From: Nocardia brasiliensis
GTDB lineage: Bacteria; Actinomycetota; Actinomycetes; Mycobacteriales; Mycobacteriaceae
DNA: 64,000 nt
Assembly (NCBI RefSeq): GCF_011801125.1
Contig: NZ_CP046171.1
Span: forward strand, 3,782,001-3,846,000
Direction: 5' to 3'
Every line of letters starts with the position of its first letter. The stretch's first letter is position 1. The position numbers and the translations under genes were made by a program. The notes beneath the pieces are model-generated. The model was given only the letters and a program-made list of their open reading frames with translations, was not told the origin of the DNA and searched no databases. Positions 54,601 through 62,716 of this stretch are shown piece after piece.

Positions 54601-57233
54601 CGGCCGGTGGCAGGCTCTACCGCACCGGTGATGTGGTGCGGTGGACCGCGGCCGGGGTGCTCGAATTCGCAGGCCGCACCGACGATCAGGTCAAGATCCG
54701 CGGCTTCCGCGTGGAACCGGGCGAGGTGGAAACCGTGCTGGCGCAACACCCCTCGGTCGCGCAGGCGGTGGTGCTGGCCCGCGACACCGGTGCGGACGGC
54801 AAACAGCTGGTCGGGTACGTCGTCGCCGACAAGAACGGACCGGTGGCCGGCGAGGACGAACTGGTCGGGCAGTGGCGCCGTGTCTACGACGATCTGTATT
54901 CCGGCGTGACCGGCGGCGGCGATGCGGAACTCGCGGCCGAGCCCGCGAGCCGCGACGAGCTGGTCTCCGACTTCGGAGGCTGGAACAGCAGCTACACCGG
55001 TGCGCCGATCCCGCTGGCGCAGATGCGGGAGTGGCGGGCGGCCACGGTGGACCGGATCCGCGAACTCGGTCCGCGACGGGTGCTGGAGATCGGGGTCGGG
55101 TCGGGCCTGCTGATGTCGCAACTGGCCCCCGAGTGCGCGGAGTACTGGGCGACGGACCTCTCAGTGGAGACCATCGCGAAGCTGCGCGACCAATTGGCCC
55201 GCGTCGATGCCGGGTGGGCCGCCAACGTCTTCCTGAGCGCTCGCCCGGCCGACGATCCCGCCGGACTGCCCGAATGCCATTTCGACACCGTGGTGTTGAA
55301 CTCGGTGGTCCAGTACTTCCCCGGCCAGGACTACCTGCGCCGGGTCATCGAACAGGTGCTGCGGGTGCTCGCGCCGGGCGGCGCGGTGTTCGTCGGTGAC
55401 GTACGGAACTTCGGGCTGCTGACCGAGTTCGCGACCGCGGTGCAGCTCACTCGCGATAGTGGCGCCGACGCCGTGACGGTGCGCGACCGGGTGCGCCGCG
55501 ATATCGCGGCCGAACAGGAGCTGCTGCTCGCCCCGGAGTACTTCACCGCACTCGGGCGCGAATGCGGTTTCGACGCCGTCGATGTCGAACTCAAGCGCGG
55601 GTATTCCGTCAATGAGCTGAACCGCTACCGCTATGACGTGGTGCTCTGGAAGGCGCCGGCCCAACCGCTTTCGGCGGCGGCATTGCCGAAAGCGGAGTAT
55701 CGCGACCATGACTGGCTGAGCGCGCTGCTGCGGAACGGGCATTCGGACGGGCTCCGGGTCACCGGGATCCCGCACGCGGGCCTGAGTGCCGAGGTCGCCG
55801 CGACGGCCCGGATCCATGACGGTTCGCCGGTACCGACCGAGCCGGAAACAGCCACGTTGACAGTCGGTTTCGAGGGCGTGCTCGATCCGAGCGCACGCCG
55901 GGGTACTGCGTTGCTTCCGGAAGATCTGCACGCGCTGGGTGCCGAGCTCGGCTACACGACGGCCGTGACCTGGTCCGCCGCACCCGGTTTCATGGAAGCG
56001 GTGTTCCTCGACGCCGACGTGGTGCGCGGTAGGACCCTCACCGACGTATACGTGCCCGGGCCGACTCCCGCGGCCCGCGCGAACAATCCGCAGGCGGGCC
56101 TGCTGGCCGCCGAGGTGCGCCGGTGGGCGGCGCAGCGGCTGCCCGAGTTCATGGTGCCCGCCACCGTGCTGGTGCTCGACGCGCTGCCGTCGACCGCGAA
56201 CGGCAAGCTCGACCGCGCGGCGCTGCCGGACCCGGAGCTGGTGTCCGCCAAGGAATACCGGGCGCCACGCACCGAACGCGAGCGGGTGGTCGCCGAGCTG
56301 TTCGCGGAGATACTCGGGGTCGCGCGGGTCGGCATCGACGACGACTTCTTCGCGTTGGGCGGGCATTCGCTGCTGGCGACCAGGCTCACCAGCCGGATTC
56401 GCGCGACGCTCGGCATGGAGGTCCCGGTGCGGGTGGTGTTCGACGCGCCGACCGTCGCCGAACTGGCGCCGCGCCTCGACGAGGGCGCCGCCGCGGGCAC
56501 GGATTTCGATCCGGTACTGCTGCTGAAGAGTTCGGGCAGGCAGCGTCCGCTCTGGTGCCTGCATCCCGGCGGTGGTCTCGGCTGGTTCTATCAGCAGCTC
56601 GGCGCGCATCTGCCCGACCGGCCGGTGTATGCCATCCAGTCCCGGGGTCTGGACGGCGGGCCGGTCGCGGCGTCGTTCGGCGAGATGATCGCCGACTACG
56701 TCGATCGCATCGTCGCCCGGCAGGACGAGGGACCGTATTTCCTGCTCGGCTGGTCCTACGGCGGCATCGTCGCACACGCGCTGGCCCACGAACTCACCAG
56801 ACGGGGAAGGGAAGTCGGGTTCCTCGGCATCATGGACAGCAAGCCGCCGGTGGCCTCGGCCGAGGATCCCGACATCTCCGAGGAACAGGCCATGGCGGGT
56901 ATCCGGGACTGGGCGGCCGACAGATTCGGCGACCAGCTCGAGTCCCCGGTGATCCAGCGGCTGGTGGCGCGGGCGACGAAGGTGCTGATAAACAACAGCA
57001 TCCTGCTCGACGGCTTCAGCTCGCCGTTCTTCGACGGTGACCTGACCATCTTCGGCGCCGCCCTGGACGAGCAGGGGCAGTGCACCGCCGACGCGGTGAC
57101 CGAGTTGGCCACAGCCTGGCGGCCGCACGTCGGCGGTCGGATCCAGGTGCATGAGGTGCCGTGCGCGCACGGCGATTTCGACCGGCCCGAGAACATGCAC
57201 CGGGTGGGCCGGATGCTGACCGAGCTCTTGTGA
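36507..57233 (+). CDS. Non-ribosomal peptide synthetase 2, five modules plus thioesterase
   Basis: This 6,908-residue enzyme has the order C-A-T, C-A-T-E, C-A-T-E, C-A-T, C-A-MT-T-TE. Condensation HHxxxDG motifs start at residues 129, 1178, 2737, 4295 and 5330; epimerase HHLVxDG at 2229 and 3793. A-domain TSGSTG motifs lie near 604, 1655, 3207, 4760 and 5811. Carrier serines are 997, 2044, 3602, 5149 and 6621. The N-methyltransferase SAM motif is at 6192. The thioesterase nucleophile is S6750 (GWSYGG) and its His is about 6888. The two domains after the epimerases carry HHVLLDGWS, typical of DCL domains that accept D-residues. ATG at 36,507 shares its A with the TGA of the first NRPS; the larger open frame upstream is a shadow. 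The gene ends directly against a convergent gene. Confidence 0.97.
39651..44215 (+). other. NRPS module 6: C-A-T-E, D-amino acid
   Basis: Pocket residues D-A-Y-F-I-G-G-A-C equal those of module 4. The carrier has [10 protein letters not shown], the form seen before epimerases. The epimerization domain (about 42,780-44,210) has [16 protein letters not shown] and [11 protein letters not shown]. It also contains a basic, Cys-containing insert ([19 protein letters not shown]) that the second epimerase lacks. The residue should be released into the chain as D. Confidence 0.88.
44216..48890 (+). other. NRPS module 7: C(DCL)-A-T-E, D-amino acid
   Basis: The condensation domain has HHVLLDGWS and the MQSGLLFH entry motif expected after an epimerase. 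Pocket residues read D-A-Y-F-N-G-L-V-N, identical to module 9. The second epimerization domain (about 47,450-48,880) has [10 protein letters not shown] and [12 protein letters not shown]. It is very similar to the first epimerase at the DNA level in its opening 200 bases. Confidence 0.88.
48891..52110 (+). other. NRPS module 8: C(DCL)-A-T
   Basis: The condensation domain again has the DCL-type HHVLLDGWS, consistent with accepting the D-residue from module 7. Pocket residues read D-A-Y-F-W-G-G-T-F, which resembles valine or small-aliphatic codes more than the other modules do; this is a weak prediction. The A domain has a different A4-A5 segment ([11 protein letters not shown]) from all the others. 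Confidence 0.83.
52111..56500 (+). other. NRPS module 9: C-A-MT-T, N-methylating
   Basis: The condensation motif is HHIAGDGWS. Pocket residues D-A-Y-F-N-G-L-V-N equal those of module 7. The N-methyltransferase is about 54,840-56,090 with its SAM motif at 55,080. The carrier is [13 protein letters not shown]. The final residue of the peptide should therefore be N-methylated. Confidence 0.85.
56501..57233 (+). other. NRPS terminal type I thioesterase domain
   Basis: About 240 residues form an alpha/beta-hydrolase with [17 protein letters not shown], the nucleophile [15 protein letters not shown] and a terminal His in [12 protein letters not shown]. It releases the chain from the last carrier, by hydrolysis or cyclisation. 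The threonine in position 1 offers a hydroxyl for macrolactone formation, but the sequence does not show which outcome occurs. Confidence 0.9.
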
Positions 57234-57794
57234 TCAGTTCGCGCGCCCGAGGAAGGCGAGCACGCGGGTTTGCTCGTCGGCGTCGGCGGGGACGTCGATA
57301 ACAGGTCCGCAAACGCCCGGCATACGCAGCGAGTCGCCGAGCGAGTGCGCCACCTGGTCGACCCAGGCGAGATCCGCCGCGGGGATGGTGGTGTCGATGC
57401 CGGTGGCCTGGGCGATGTCCCAGCCGTGCACCACGAGATCGAAACAGTAGAAGCGCTCGATCGTCGCGGCGAGGTCGGTGCGGCCGAAGTGGCCGTCGTA
57501 TTCGAGGGTGGCGCGCGCCGGATCGTCGAGAATGTCCTGCACCGCGGTGCGGGTCGCGGCCCAGGCCGCGGCCGGATCGTCGTCGACGGACGGTCCAGGT
57601 GGCAGCTCGAGCCCGACCACGCGCACGATGTCGCGCTGGCTGTCGATGACGTGGCGGACGACCTCGCGCGCGGTCCAGCCCTCGCACGGCGACTCGGCGT
57701 CCCAGCGTGACGCCGGGACGGCCGCGACCTTCTGGGTGAACGTCTGTGCCAGCGCGCGGTAACGGTCGGCGGGAGTGACAGTGAGTTCGGCCAT
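57234..57794 (-). CDS. TIGR03086-type DinB/maleylpyruvate isomerase-fold protein
   Basis: This 186-residue protein has the MDMPI/DinB-like four-helix features VPASRWDAESPCEGWTAREVVRHVIDSQRD and FDLVVHGWDIAQATG, with His residues spaced as in metal-binding members. Actinobacteria carry many such proteins; some use mycothiol, most have no known role. ATG at 57,794 gives the usual family length; a longer open frame is a shadow of the DUF1206 gene. The stop lies directly against the NRPS stop, so transcripts converge. It probably marks the end of the biosynthetic cluster. Confidence 0.8.
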   Translation of the reverse strand: MAELTVTPADRYRALAQTFTQKVAAVPASRWDAESPCEGWTAREVVRHVIDSQRDIVRVVGLELPPGPSVDDDPAAAWAATRTAVQDILDDPARATLEYDGHFGRTDLAATIERFYCFDLVVHGWDIAQATGIDTTIPAADLAWVDQVAHSLGDSLRMPGVCGPVIDVPADADEQTRVLAFLGRAN

Positions 57795-57920
57795 GTGGCG
57801 AATTCTGCGCCACCGCGACACCGCCGTCTTGGAAATTCGCGACACACCGTTACACACCGTTTCGGGCCGCCGCGGCCGGGTATCTGCCCGACGTTCAGCT
57901 CGATCGAATGAGGTGCCCGC
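57795..57920. promoter_or_regulatory. Divergent promoter region with tandem 10-bp repeat
   Basis: This 126-base gap separates the TIGR03086-type gene from the DUF1206 gene. ACACACCGTT is present twice in perfect tandem at 57,842-57,851 and 57,852-57,861, about one DNA turn per unit, which suits cooperative protein binding. A GAGGTG ribosome-binding site precedes the DUF1206 ATG. Confidence 0.35.
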
Positions 57921-58736
57921 ATGATCCAGACCAAGGCGACCAGCGCGGCGCGGCGCATCGCCCAGCATCGCGTCTTCGAACGCTTCGCCCGCGCCGGCTT
58001 CGTGATGACCGGCATCGTGCACCTGATCATCGGTTACATCGCCATCCGTGTCGCGCTGGGCGGATCGGGCGGCACCGCGGACCAATCCGGGGCGATGCGG
58101 GAGCTGGCGGCCGAACCAGGCGGCCCGCTGGTGCTGTGGGTAGGCGCGGTGGCCTTCCTGATGCTCGCGCTGTGGCGGCTGGTCGAGGCGGTGCTCGGCA
58201 GCGCCTCCGAGCCGGACGACGAGAGCACGAAGGCGGAGGCGTTCCATCGGGTGAAGGCGTTGTCGCTCGCGGTGATCTACGGCGTGTTCGCGGTCTCCGC
58301 CTATGGTTTCGCGCGCGGCAGTGGCAAGTCCAGCAGCGGTGAGAGCACCGGGTTGGCGGCACGCGTGCTGCAGCACACGGCGGGCGCGGTCGCCCTGGTC
58401 CTCGCCGGCCTGATCATCATCGGGGTGGGCGGCTACCACGTGTACAAGGGCGTCACGCGCAAGTTCGTGAACGATTTGGCCGGTGGCACAGGCAAACTCG
58501 TGCGCCGACTCGGTGCCGCGGGCTATCTCGCCAAGGGCTTGGCCGTCGCCGCCATCGGCGTCCTGGTGATCCTGGCCGCCACCGAATCCGAGCCCGAGAA
58601 GGCCGCCGGACTCGACGGCGCCCTGAAAACCCTAGGCGCCCAACCCTTCGGCATGGTCCTGCTGATCATCGCGGGCCTCGGCATCAGCACCTACGGTGTC
58701 TATGCCTTCGTCATGGCCCGCTACGCCAAGATGTAG
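57921..58736 (+). CDS. DUF1206 integral membrane protein
   Basis: This 271-residue protein has about six hydrophobic segments arranged as three repeated pairs. Each pair contains an aromatic/Gly-rich FARAGFVMTGIVHLIIG-like segment (also YLAKGLAVAAIGVLVI), the pattern of DUF1206 proteins. The function of the family is unknown. It starts at ATG 57,921 and ends eight bases before the convergent substrate-binding protein gene. Nothing ties it to the NRPS cluster. Confidence 0.85.
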   Translation: MIQTKATSAARRIAQHRVFERFARAGFVMTGIVHLIIGYIAIRVALGGSGGTADQSGAMRELAAEPGGPLVLWVGAVAFLMLALWRLVEAVLGSASEPDDESTKAEAFHRVKALSLAVIYGVFAVSAYGFARGSGKSSSGESTGLAARVLQHTAGAVALVLAGLIIIGVGGYHVYKGVTRKFVNDLAGGTGKLVRRLGAAGYLAKGLAVAAIGVLVILAATESEPEKAAGLDGALKTLGAQPFGMVLLIIAGLGISTYGVYAFVMARYAKM

Positions 58737-58744
58737 CCGGCGCG

Positions 58745-59725
58745 TCAGGCGATCAGTTTCTGGGATTTGAGCCAGTCGTAGGCGACGTCGGCAGGGTCTT
58801 CGCCGTCGATGTCGACGCGGCCGTTGAGTTCTTGCATGAGGTCGTCGGTGAGATGTTCGGAGATGGTGGCGAGCAGAGGGCGCAGTTCGGGGTGGCGGTC
58901 GAGGACGGCGCCGCGCACGACCGCGGTGCCGCTGTAGGGGAGGAAGAACTCGCGGTCGTCGTCGAGGACAACGAGATTCAGGTTTTTCACCCGGCCGTCG
59001 GTGGTGTAGATCATGCCGAAATTGCAGGGCGCGCCCTTGGCGGTGGCGGTGTAGACCACGCCCGCGTCCATGCGGGTCACGTTGCCGGAGGGGACGCCGT
59101 TCGGATCGTTGTACGGGATACCGTACTTCTGCAGCATCGGGATGAAACCGTCGGAACGGCTGAAGAATTCGTCGTCGACACAGAAGGTGCGGTCGGCGAC
59201 CGGCAGGCCCGTCACATCGGACAGCGATTTCACCCGCAGGCGTTCGGCATTCGGAGTCGACGCGCCGAAGGCGTAGGTGTCGTTGAAGTTCGACGGCGGC
59301 AGCCAGACCAGGTCGTGCTCGCTCTTCTCCAGGTCGTGCACGCGCTGCCAGAGCTGCTGCGGGTCGGCGATCGTCTCGGTCTGGTTGTGGTAGTTGACCC
59401 AGCCGGTGCCGGTGTATTCCCACAGGATGTCGGCGTCGCCGTTGAGCTGGGCCTGCCGCGAGGACGCGGAACCCGGCGCCCCGGTGAGGTCGGTGACCTT
59501 CGCCCCCGCCGCGCCCAGATACGTCGCGGTGATCTTGCCGAGCAGCACGCCCTCGGTGAAGCTCTTCGAGGTGACGACCAGTCGCGCGCCGTCCAGCGGT
59601 TGCGCGTCGTCGGGCAGCCGTGCGTCGTGGAAGGTGCCCGACGAACTGACCAGGCCGCACCCGGTGAGCATGGAGGTCGTCACGACCAGCGCGGCGAGCA
59701 GCGTCGTGAGCCGCGCCGAGCTCAT
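58745..59725 (-). CDS. Osmoprotectant ABC transporter substrate-binding lipoprotein (OpuC/OsmF type)
   Basis: This 326-residue protein has a lipoprotein signal peptide with lipobox LTGC near residues 20-23, followed by LVVTSKSFTEGVLLGKI, typical of glycine betaine/choline/carnitine-binding proteins of the OpuAC family. WEYTGTGWVNY and PPSNFNDTYAF are conserved ligand-pocket segments. It is the last gene of a four-gene transporter operon and overlaps the preceding permease by four bases (ATGA). It should sit on the outer face of the membrane and deliver quaternary amines. The exact ligand is not decided. Confidence 0.9.
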   Translation of the reverse strand: MSSARLTTLLAALVVTTSMLTGCGLVSSSGTFHDARLPDDAQPLDGARLVVTSKSFTEGVLLGKITATYLGAAGAKVTDLTGAPGSASSRQAQLNGDADILWEYTGTGWVNYHNQTETIADPQQLWQRVHDLEKSEHDLVWLPPSNFNDTYAFGASTPNAERLRVKSLSDVTGLPVADRTFCVDDEFFSRSDGFIPMLQKYGIPYNDPNGVPSGNVTRMDAGVVYTATAKGAPCNFGMIYTTDGRVKNLNLVVLDDDREFFLPYSGTAVVRGAVLDRHPELRPLLATISEHLTDDLMQELNGRVDIDGEDPADVAYDWLKSQKLIA

Positions 59726-60459
59726 GAGATGCCCCGCGGCGTCGCGGCGAGCTCGACGAGTCGGCCGAGCCAGTCGATGCTCAACGCCAGCAGACCCACC
59801 AGGATCGCGCCGGAGACGAGCAGTTTGGGCAGGAACAGGGTGACGCCGGTGGTGATCAGCGTGCCGAGGCTGGTCGCCCCGATGAATGTGCTCAGCGTCG
59901 CCGTGCCGACCAGGATGACCAGCGCCGTGCGTACCCCGTTGAGGATGACCGGCACCGCGAGCGGCAACTCGACCTGGAACAGGGTCCGGCTGCCGGAGTA
60001 GCCGATCCCGCGCGAGGCCTCGATGGTGCGATGGTCGACCTGCCGCAGGCCGACGATGGTGTTCTGCAGGATCGGCAGGATCGCGTACACGACGAGCCCG
60101 ACGATGGCCGTGCGGAATCCGGTGCCGAGCCAGAACGTGAACAGCACGAGCAGGCCGACCGCGGGCGCGGCCTGTCCGATGTTGGCGATGTTCACCGCGA
60201 GCGGTTCGATCCGCTCGAGCGCGGGCCGGGTCAGCGCGATGCCGAGCGGGATCGCGATGGCGACCACAATCAGCGTCGCGACTACGGTGAGCTTGATGTG
60301 GGCCAGGATCGTGGTCTGCAGGTTGTCCCAGCCCAGTGCCGCCTGCTCGGTCGGGGTGAAGGTGGTCGAGCGATACCAGAGAACGTAGCCGAGACCGAGC
60401 ACGCCGATGATGAGCGGCTCGAACCACACGTCGAGCGGCACCCGCCGCAGCCTGCTCAT
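59722..60459 (-). CDS. Osmoprotectant ABC transporter permease
   Basis: This 245-residue permease has about six membrane segments and the EAA-type loop EASRGIGYSGSRTLFQVELPLAVPVILNG, which contacts the ATPase. It pairs with the second permease at 61,878. The ATG at 60,459 is immediately preceded by a 66-bp repeat and overlaps the stop of a repeat-encoded mini-ORF (ATGA). Its own stop overlaps the substrate-binding protein start. Confidence 0.9.
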   Translation of the reverse strand: MSRLRRVPLDVWFEPLIIGVLGLGYVLWYRSTTFTPTEQAALGWDNLQTTILAHIKLTVVATLIVVAIAIPLGIALTRPALERIEPLAVNIANIGQAAPAVGLLVLFTFWLGTGFRTAIVGLVVYAILPILQNTIVGLRQVDHRTIEASRGIGYSGSRTLFQVELPLAVPVILNGVRTALVILVGTATLSTFIGATSLGTLITTGVTLFLPKLLVSGAILVGLLALSIDWLGRLVELAATPRGIS

Positions 60460-60519
60460 GACTGCGCCTCGCTGGCGCTCGGCTCCGTCATGCGCAATGC
60501 GCGCTGTGTCATGATTCGC
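60454..60519. repeat. 66-bp direct repeat, copy 1
   Basis: This copy matches 60,531-60,596 at 65 of 66 bases, with an 11-base spacer (60,520-60,530) between the two. It includes the ATGAGC that starts the permease gene. Both copies lie within the transporter operon between the ATPase and the permease, and each encodes the peptide core IMTQRALRMTEPSASEA on the minus strand. Confidence 0.92.
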
Positions 60520-60536
60520 TCGCTTCGTTCGCTCAT
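60456..60536 (-). CDS. 26-residue mini-ORF in direct repeat, coupled to permease
   Basis: ATG at 60,536 to TGA at 60,456 encodes a peptide beginning MSERSERIMTQRALRMTE. Its start overlaps the stop of the other mini-ORF and its stop overlaps the permease ATG, both as tcATGAgc. The peptide has no recognisable domain. It may only carry ribosomes across inserted repeat DNA; whether the peptide has a role is unknown. Confidence 0.4.
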   Translation of the reverse strand: MSERSERIMTQRALRMTEPSASEAQS

Positions 60537-60596
60537 GACTCCGCCTCGCTGGCGCTCGGCTCCGTCATGCGCAATGCGCGCTGTGTCATGATTCGC
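60531..60596. repeat. 66-bp direct repeat, copy 2
   Basis: This copy differs from 60,454-60,519 at one base. It lies next to the ATPase stop codon (60,601-60,603). The unit spans the sequence between two tcATGAgc junctions, which suggests duplication or insertion at an original ATPase/permease start-stop overlap. I recall MSERSERIMTQ-like leaders at other Nocardia genes, so this may be a dispersed element. Confidence 0.9.
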
Positions 60597-60604
60597 GCGC
60601 TCAT
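60533..60604 (-). CDS. 23-residue mini-ORF in direct repeat, coupled to ATPase stop
   Basis: ATG at 60,604 overlaps the ATPase TGA (ATGA), and its TGA at 60,533-60,535 overlaps the next mini-ORF ATG. The peptide begins MSARIMTQRALRMTE and shares its last 18 residues, bar one, with the second mini-ORF. No domain is recognised. The perfect chain of overlaps argues that it is translated. Confidence 0.4.
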   Translation of the reverse strand: MSARIMTQRALRMTEPSASEAES

Positions 60605-61881
60605 GCGGGCTCGGCCGTTGCGGGTTCGTCGTCGGCGGCGACCACCGGCGTCGGCGCGGGATCGGTGCCGTCGACATAGGTTTCGTAGGAGAGATCGGGC
60701 TCGTCCGCGCGCACCTCGGCGAGCTTGGCCTGGATCGTCTCGGTCACCGTGCCGATGCTGAGCGCGCCGACCACGGCGCCGCGGCCGTCGGTGACGAGCG
60801 CGGCCCCCTGGCTGGCCGCGAGCATCGCGTCGAGCGCGTCGTTGAGCGTGGACGAGCGCGCGATCACCGGAAGGCGTCGATCGAGGAAGTCGGAGACCTC
60901 CGGTTTGGTCGCCAACTCGGTGAGCGAGGGCCACGAGCGCGGCCTGCCCGACTCGTCGACGACCACGACCCAGGTGTGCCCGGCCGCCATCGCGCGCTGG
61001 ATCACGCCCTGCGCTGGTTCGCCGACCCGTGCGGTCACCACGTTGTCGTACGCGACGTCGCGCACCCGCGACACCGTGAGATAGGCCAGCTTCGCGCCGG
61101 ATCCGACGAATTCCTCGACGAACGGGGTGGCCGGGTCGGTGAGGATTTCCTCCGGGCTGGCGTACTGCTCGACGTGCCCGCCCTCGGACAGGATCAGCAC
61201 CTTGTCGCCGAGCTTGGTCGCCTCCTCGAAATCGTGGGTGACGATCACGATGGTCTTGCCGAGCTCGTGCTGGATCGCGATCAGGCTGTCCTGCAGGCGA
61301 ACCCGGGTGATCGGGTCGACCGCGCCGAACGGCTCGTCCATCAGCAGCACCGGCGGATCGGCGGCGAGCGCGCGGGCGACCCCGACGCGCTGCTGCTGAC
61401 CGCCCGACATGTCCTTGGGCAGCCGGTCGGCGAACGTGGCCGGGTCGAGCCCGACGAGATCGAGCAGGTACTCGGTGCGTTCGGCGATGCGCTTCTTGTC
61501 CCAGCCGAGCACCCGCGGGATGGCGCCGACGTTCTTGGCGACCGACCAGTGCGGGAACAGGCCGCCGGACTGGATCACGTATCCGATCGACTGACGCAGC
61601 TTGTCCGGGTCCTCGCGGGTGACATCGCGGCCGCCGATGAAGATCCGGCCCTCGGTCGGCTCGATCAACCGGTTGATCATCTTCAACGTGGTGGTCTTGC
61701 CGCAGCCGGACGGACCGACGAACGCGACGATGACGCCGGCGTCGATCTCCAGATCGAGGCGCTCGACCGCGGGCGCGTCCTGGCCCCGATACCGCTTGAC
61801 GACCGCGTCGAGCTTGATGTCGGCGCCGGTCACGGTGCGCTCGGGTGTGGGCGGAGCGGGGCGGCTGGTCACTTCGGTCAT
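60601..61881 (-). CDS. Osmoprotectant ABC transporter ATP-binding protein with CBS domains
   Basis: This 426-residue ATPase has Walker A GPSGCGKTTTL near residue 55, signature MSGGQQQRVG, Walker B VLLMDEPFGAVD and the switch His in VTHDFEEA. The C-terminal part (about residues 255-390) holds two CBS-like repeats (VIQRAMAAGHTWVVVVDESGR and TLNDALDAMLAASQGAALVTDGRG), as in ProV/OpuA, where they sense ionic strength. An acidic/proline-rich tail follows. The start overlaps the upstream permease stop (ATGA). Confidence 0.93.
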   Translation of the reverse strand: MTEVTSRPAPPTPERTVTGADIKLDAVVKRYRGQDAPAVERLDLEIDAGVIVAFVGPSGCGKTTTLKMINRLIEPTEGRIFIGGRDVTREDPDKLRQSIGYVIQSGGLFPHWSVAKNVGAIPRVLGWDKKRIAERTEYLLDLVGLDPATFADRLPKDMSGGQQQRVGVARALAADPPVLLMDEPFGAVDPITRVRLQDSLIAIQHELGKTIVIVTHDFEEATKLGDKVLILSEGGHVEQYASPEEILTDPATPFVEEFVGSGAKLAYLTVSRVRDVAYDNVVTARVGEPAQGVIQRAMAAGHTWVVVVDESGRPRSWPSLTELATKPEVSDFLDRRLPVIARSSTLNDALDAMLAASQGAALVTDGRGAVVGALSIGTVTETIQAKLAEVRADEPDLSYETYVDGTDPAPTPVVAADDEPATAEPA

Positions 61882-62522
61882 GACAGTCCCTTTGCGATCG
61901 TGAGGCGGCCGAGCAGGACGAGGAGTGCGTCGAACACCAACGCGATGAGGACGATGAGGATGGTGCCGGTCAACGCCATCTCGATGGCATTGGCGCCGCC
62001 GAGCCGGGACAGGCCGTTGAAGATCAGCGACCCGAGGCCGGGCCCGAGCACGTATGCGACGATGGCGGCCACGCCGACGATCATCTGGGTCGAGACCCGG
62101 ATGCCGGTGAGGATCACCGGCCAGGCGATCGGCAACTCGACGGTGAGCAGGATGCGCAATCGGGAAAAGCCGATGCCCTTGGCGGATTCGATCACCGAGG
62201 GCGGCACCGCGCGCAAACCCACGATCGCGTTCCCGATCACCGGCAGTGCCGCGAAGAACGCGAGCATGAGAAACGAAGGAACGACACCCAATCCGAAGGG
62301 CACCAGCAGCAAGGCGAGCAGCGCCAGCGACGGAATGGTCAGCGCGACCCGGCTAGAGGTGAGCGAGAGCGCGGCGAGTAGCGGCAGGCGATAGACCGCG
62401 ACCGCGACGAGCACCGCGACGACGGTGCCGACCAGCACGGTCTGAAATGCCAGGGAGGCGTGCTGATAGGTGAGGAACGCGAGGAATTCGCCCCGACCCC
62501 GGATATAGCTCCATAAGTTCAC
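61878..62522 (-). CDS. Osmoprotectant ABC transporter permease, first gene of operon
   Basis: This 214-residue permease has about five to six membrane segments and an EAA-type loop SAKGIGFSRLRILLTVELPIAWPVILTGIR. GTG at 62,522 (protein beginning VNLWSYIRGRGEFLAFL) is chosen because GAGGGGAA lies four bases upstream and the start fits the family; the longer frame would add 23 residues. It opens the four-gene transporter operon, and its stop overlaps the ATPase start. Confidence 0.87.
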   Translation of the reverse strand: MNLWSYIRGRGEFLAFLTYQHASLAFQTVLVGTVVAVLVAVAVYRLPLLAALSLTSSRVALTIPSLALLALLLVPFGLGVVPSFLMLAFFAALPVIGNAIVGLRAVPPSVIESAKGIGFSRLRILLTVELPIAWPVILTGIRVSTQMIVGVAAIVAYVLGPGLGSLIFNGLSRLGGANAIEMALTGTILIVLIALVFDALLVLLGRLTIAKGLS

Positions 62523-62659
62523 GCGATTCCCCTCGTCGGGCAAGACCGGTCGGTACCTGCGGGTGCGTAATCGCCGGACGCGAGCCGCCAAAGCTTAATC
62601 GAGACTCCACGTCCGGTTCTGGATGGCGCGCTGCGCGCGGATCGCCGGATTGCCGATCT

Positions 62660-62701
62660 CGCGATTGTTTTCACCATCGAGCCGCGGTCGAAACAATCGC
62701 G
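62660..62701 (-). terminator. Hairpin downstream of TauD gene, candidate terminator
   Basis: CGCGATTGTTT (62,660-62,670) and AAACAATCGCG (62,691-62,701) form a perfect 11-base inverted repeat with a 20-base centre in which ACC/GGT can also pair. It lies 15 bases after the TauD stop and 138 bases before the transporter operon start. There is no T-tract, so it could equally be an operator for the transporter operon. Confidence 0.4.
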
Positions 62702-62716
62702 TGTGGAATTCCGCGC

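Noticed and set aside
48843..55121. Very long antisense open frames, including one of 2,092 codons opposite the NRPS and others at 22,303-27,087 and 29,974-33,981
   Set aside because: They mirror the codon periodicity of the high-GC sense genes. They are rich in Arg/His/Gly/Pro, have no domains and overlap clear NRPS coding sequence.
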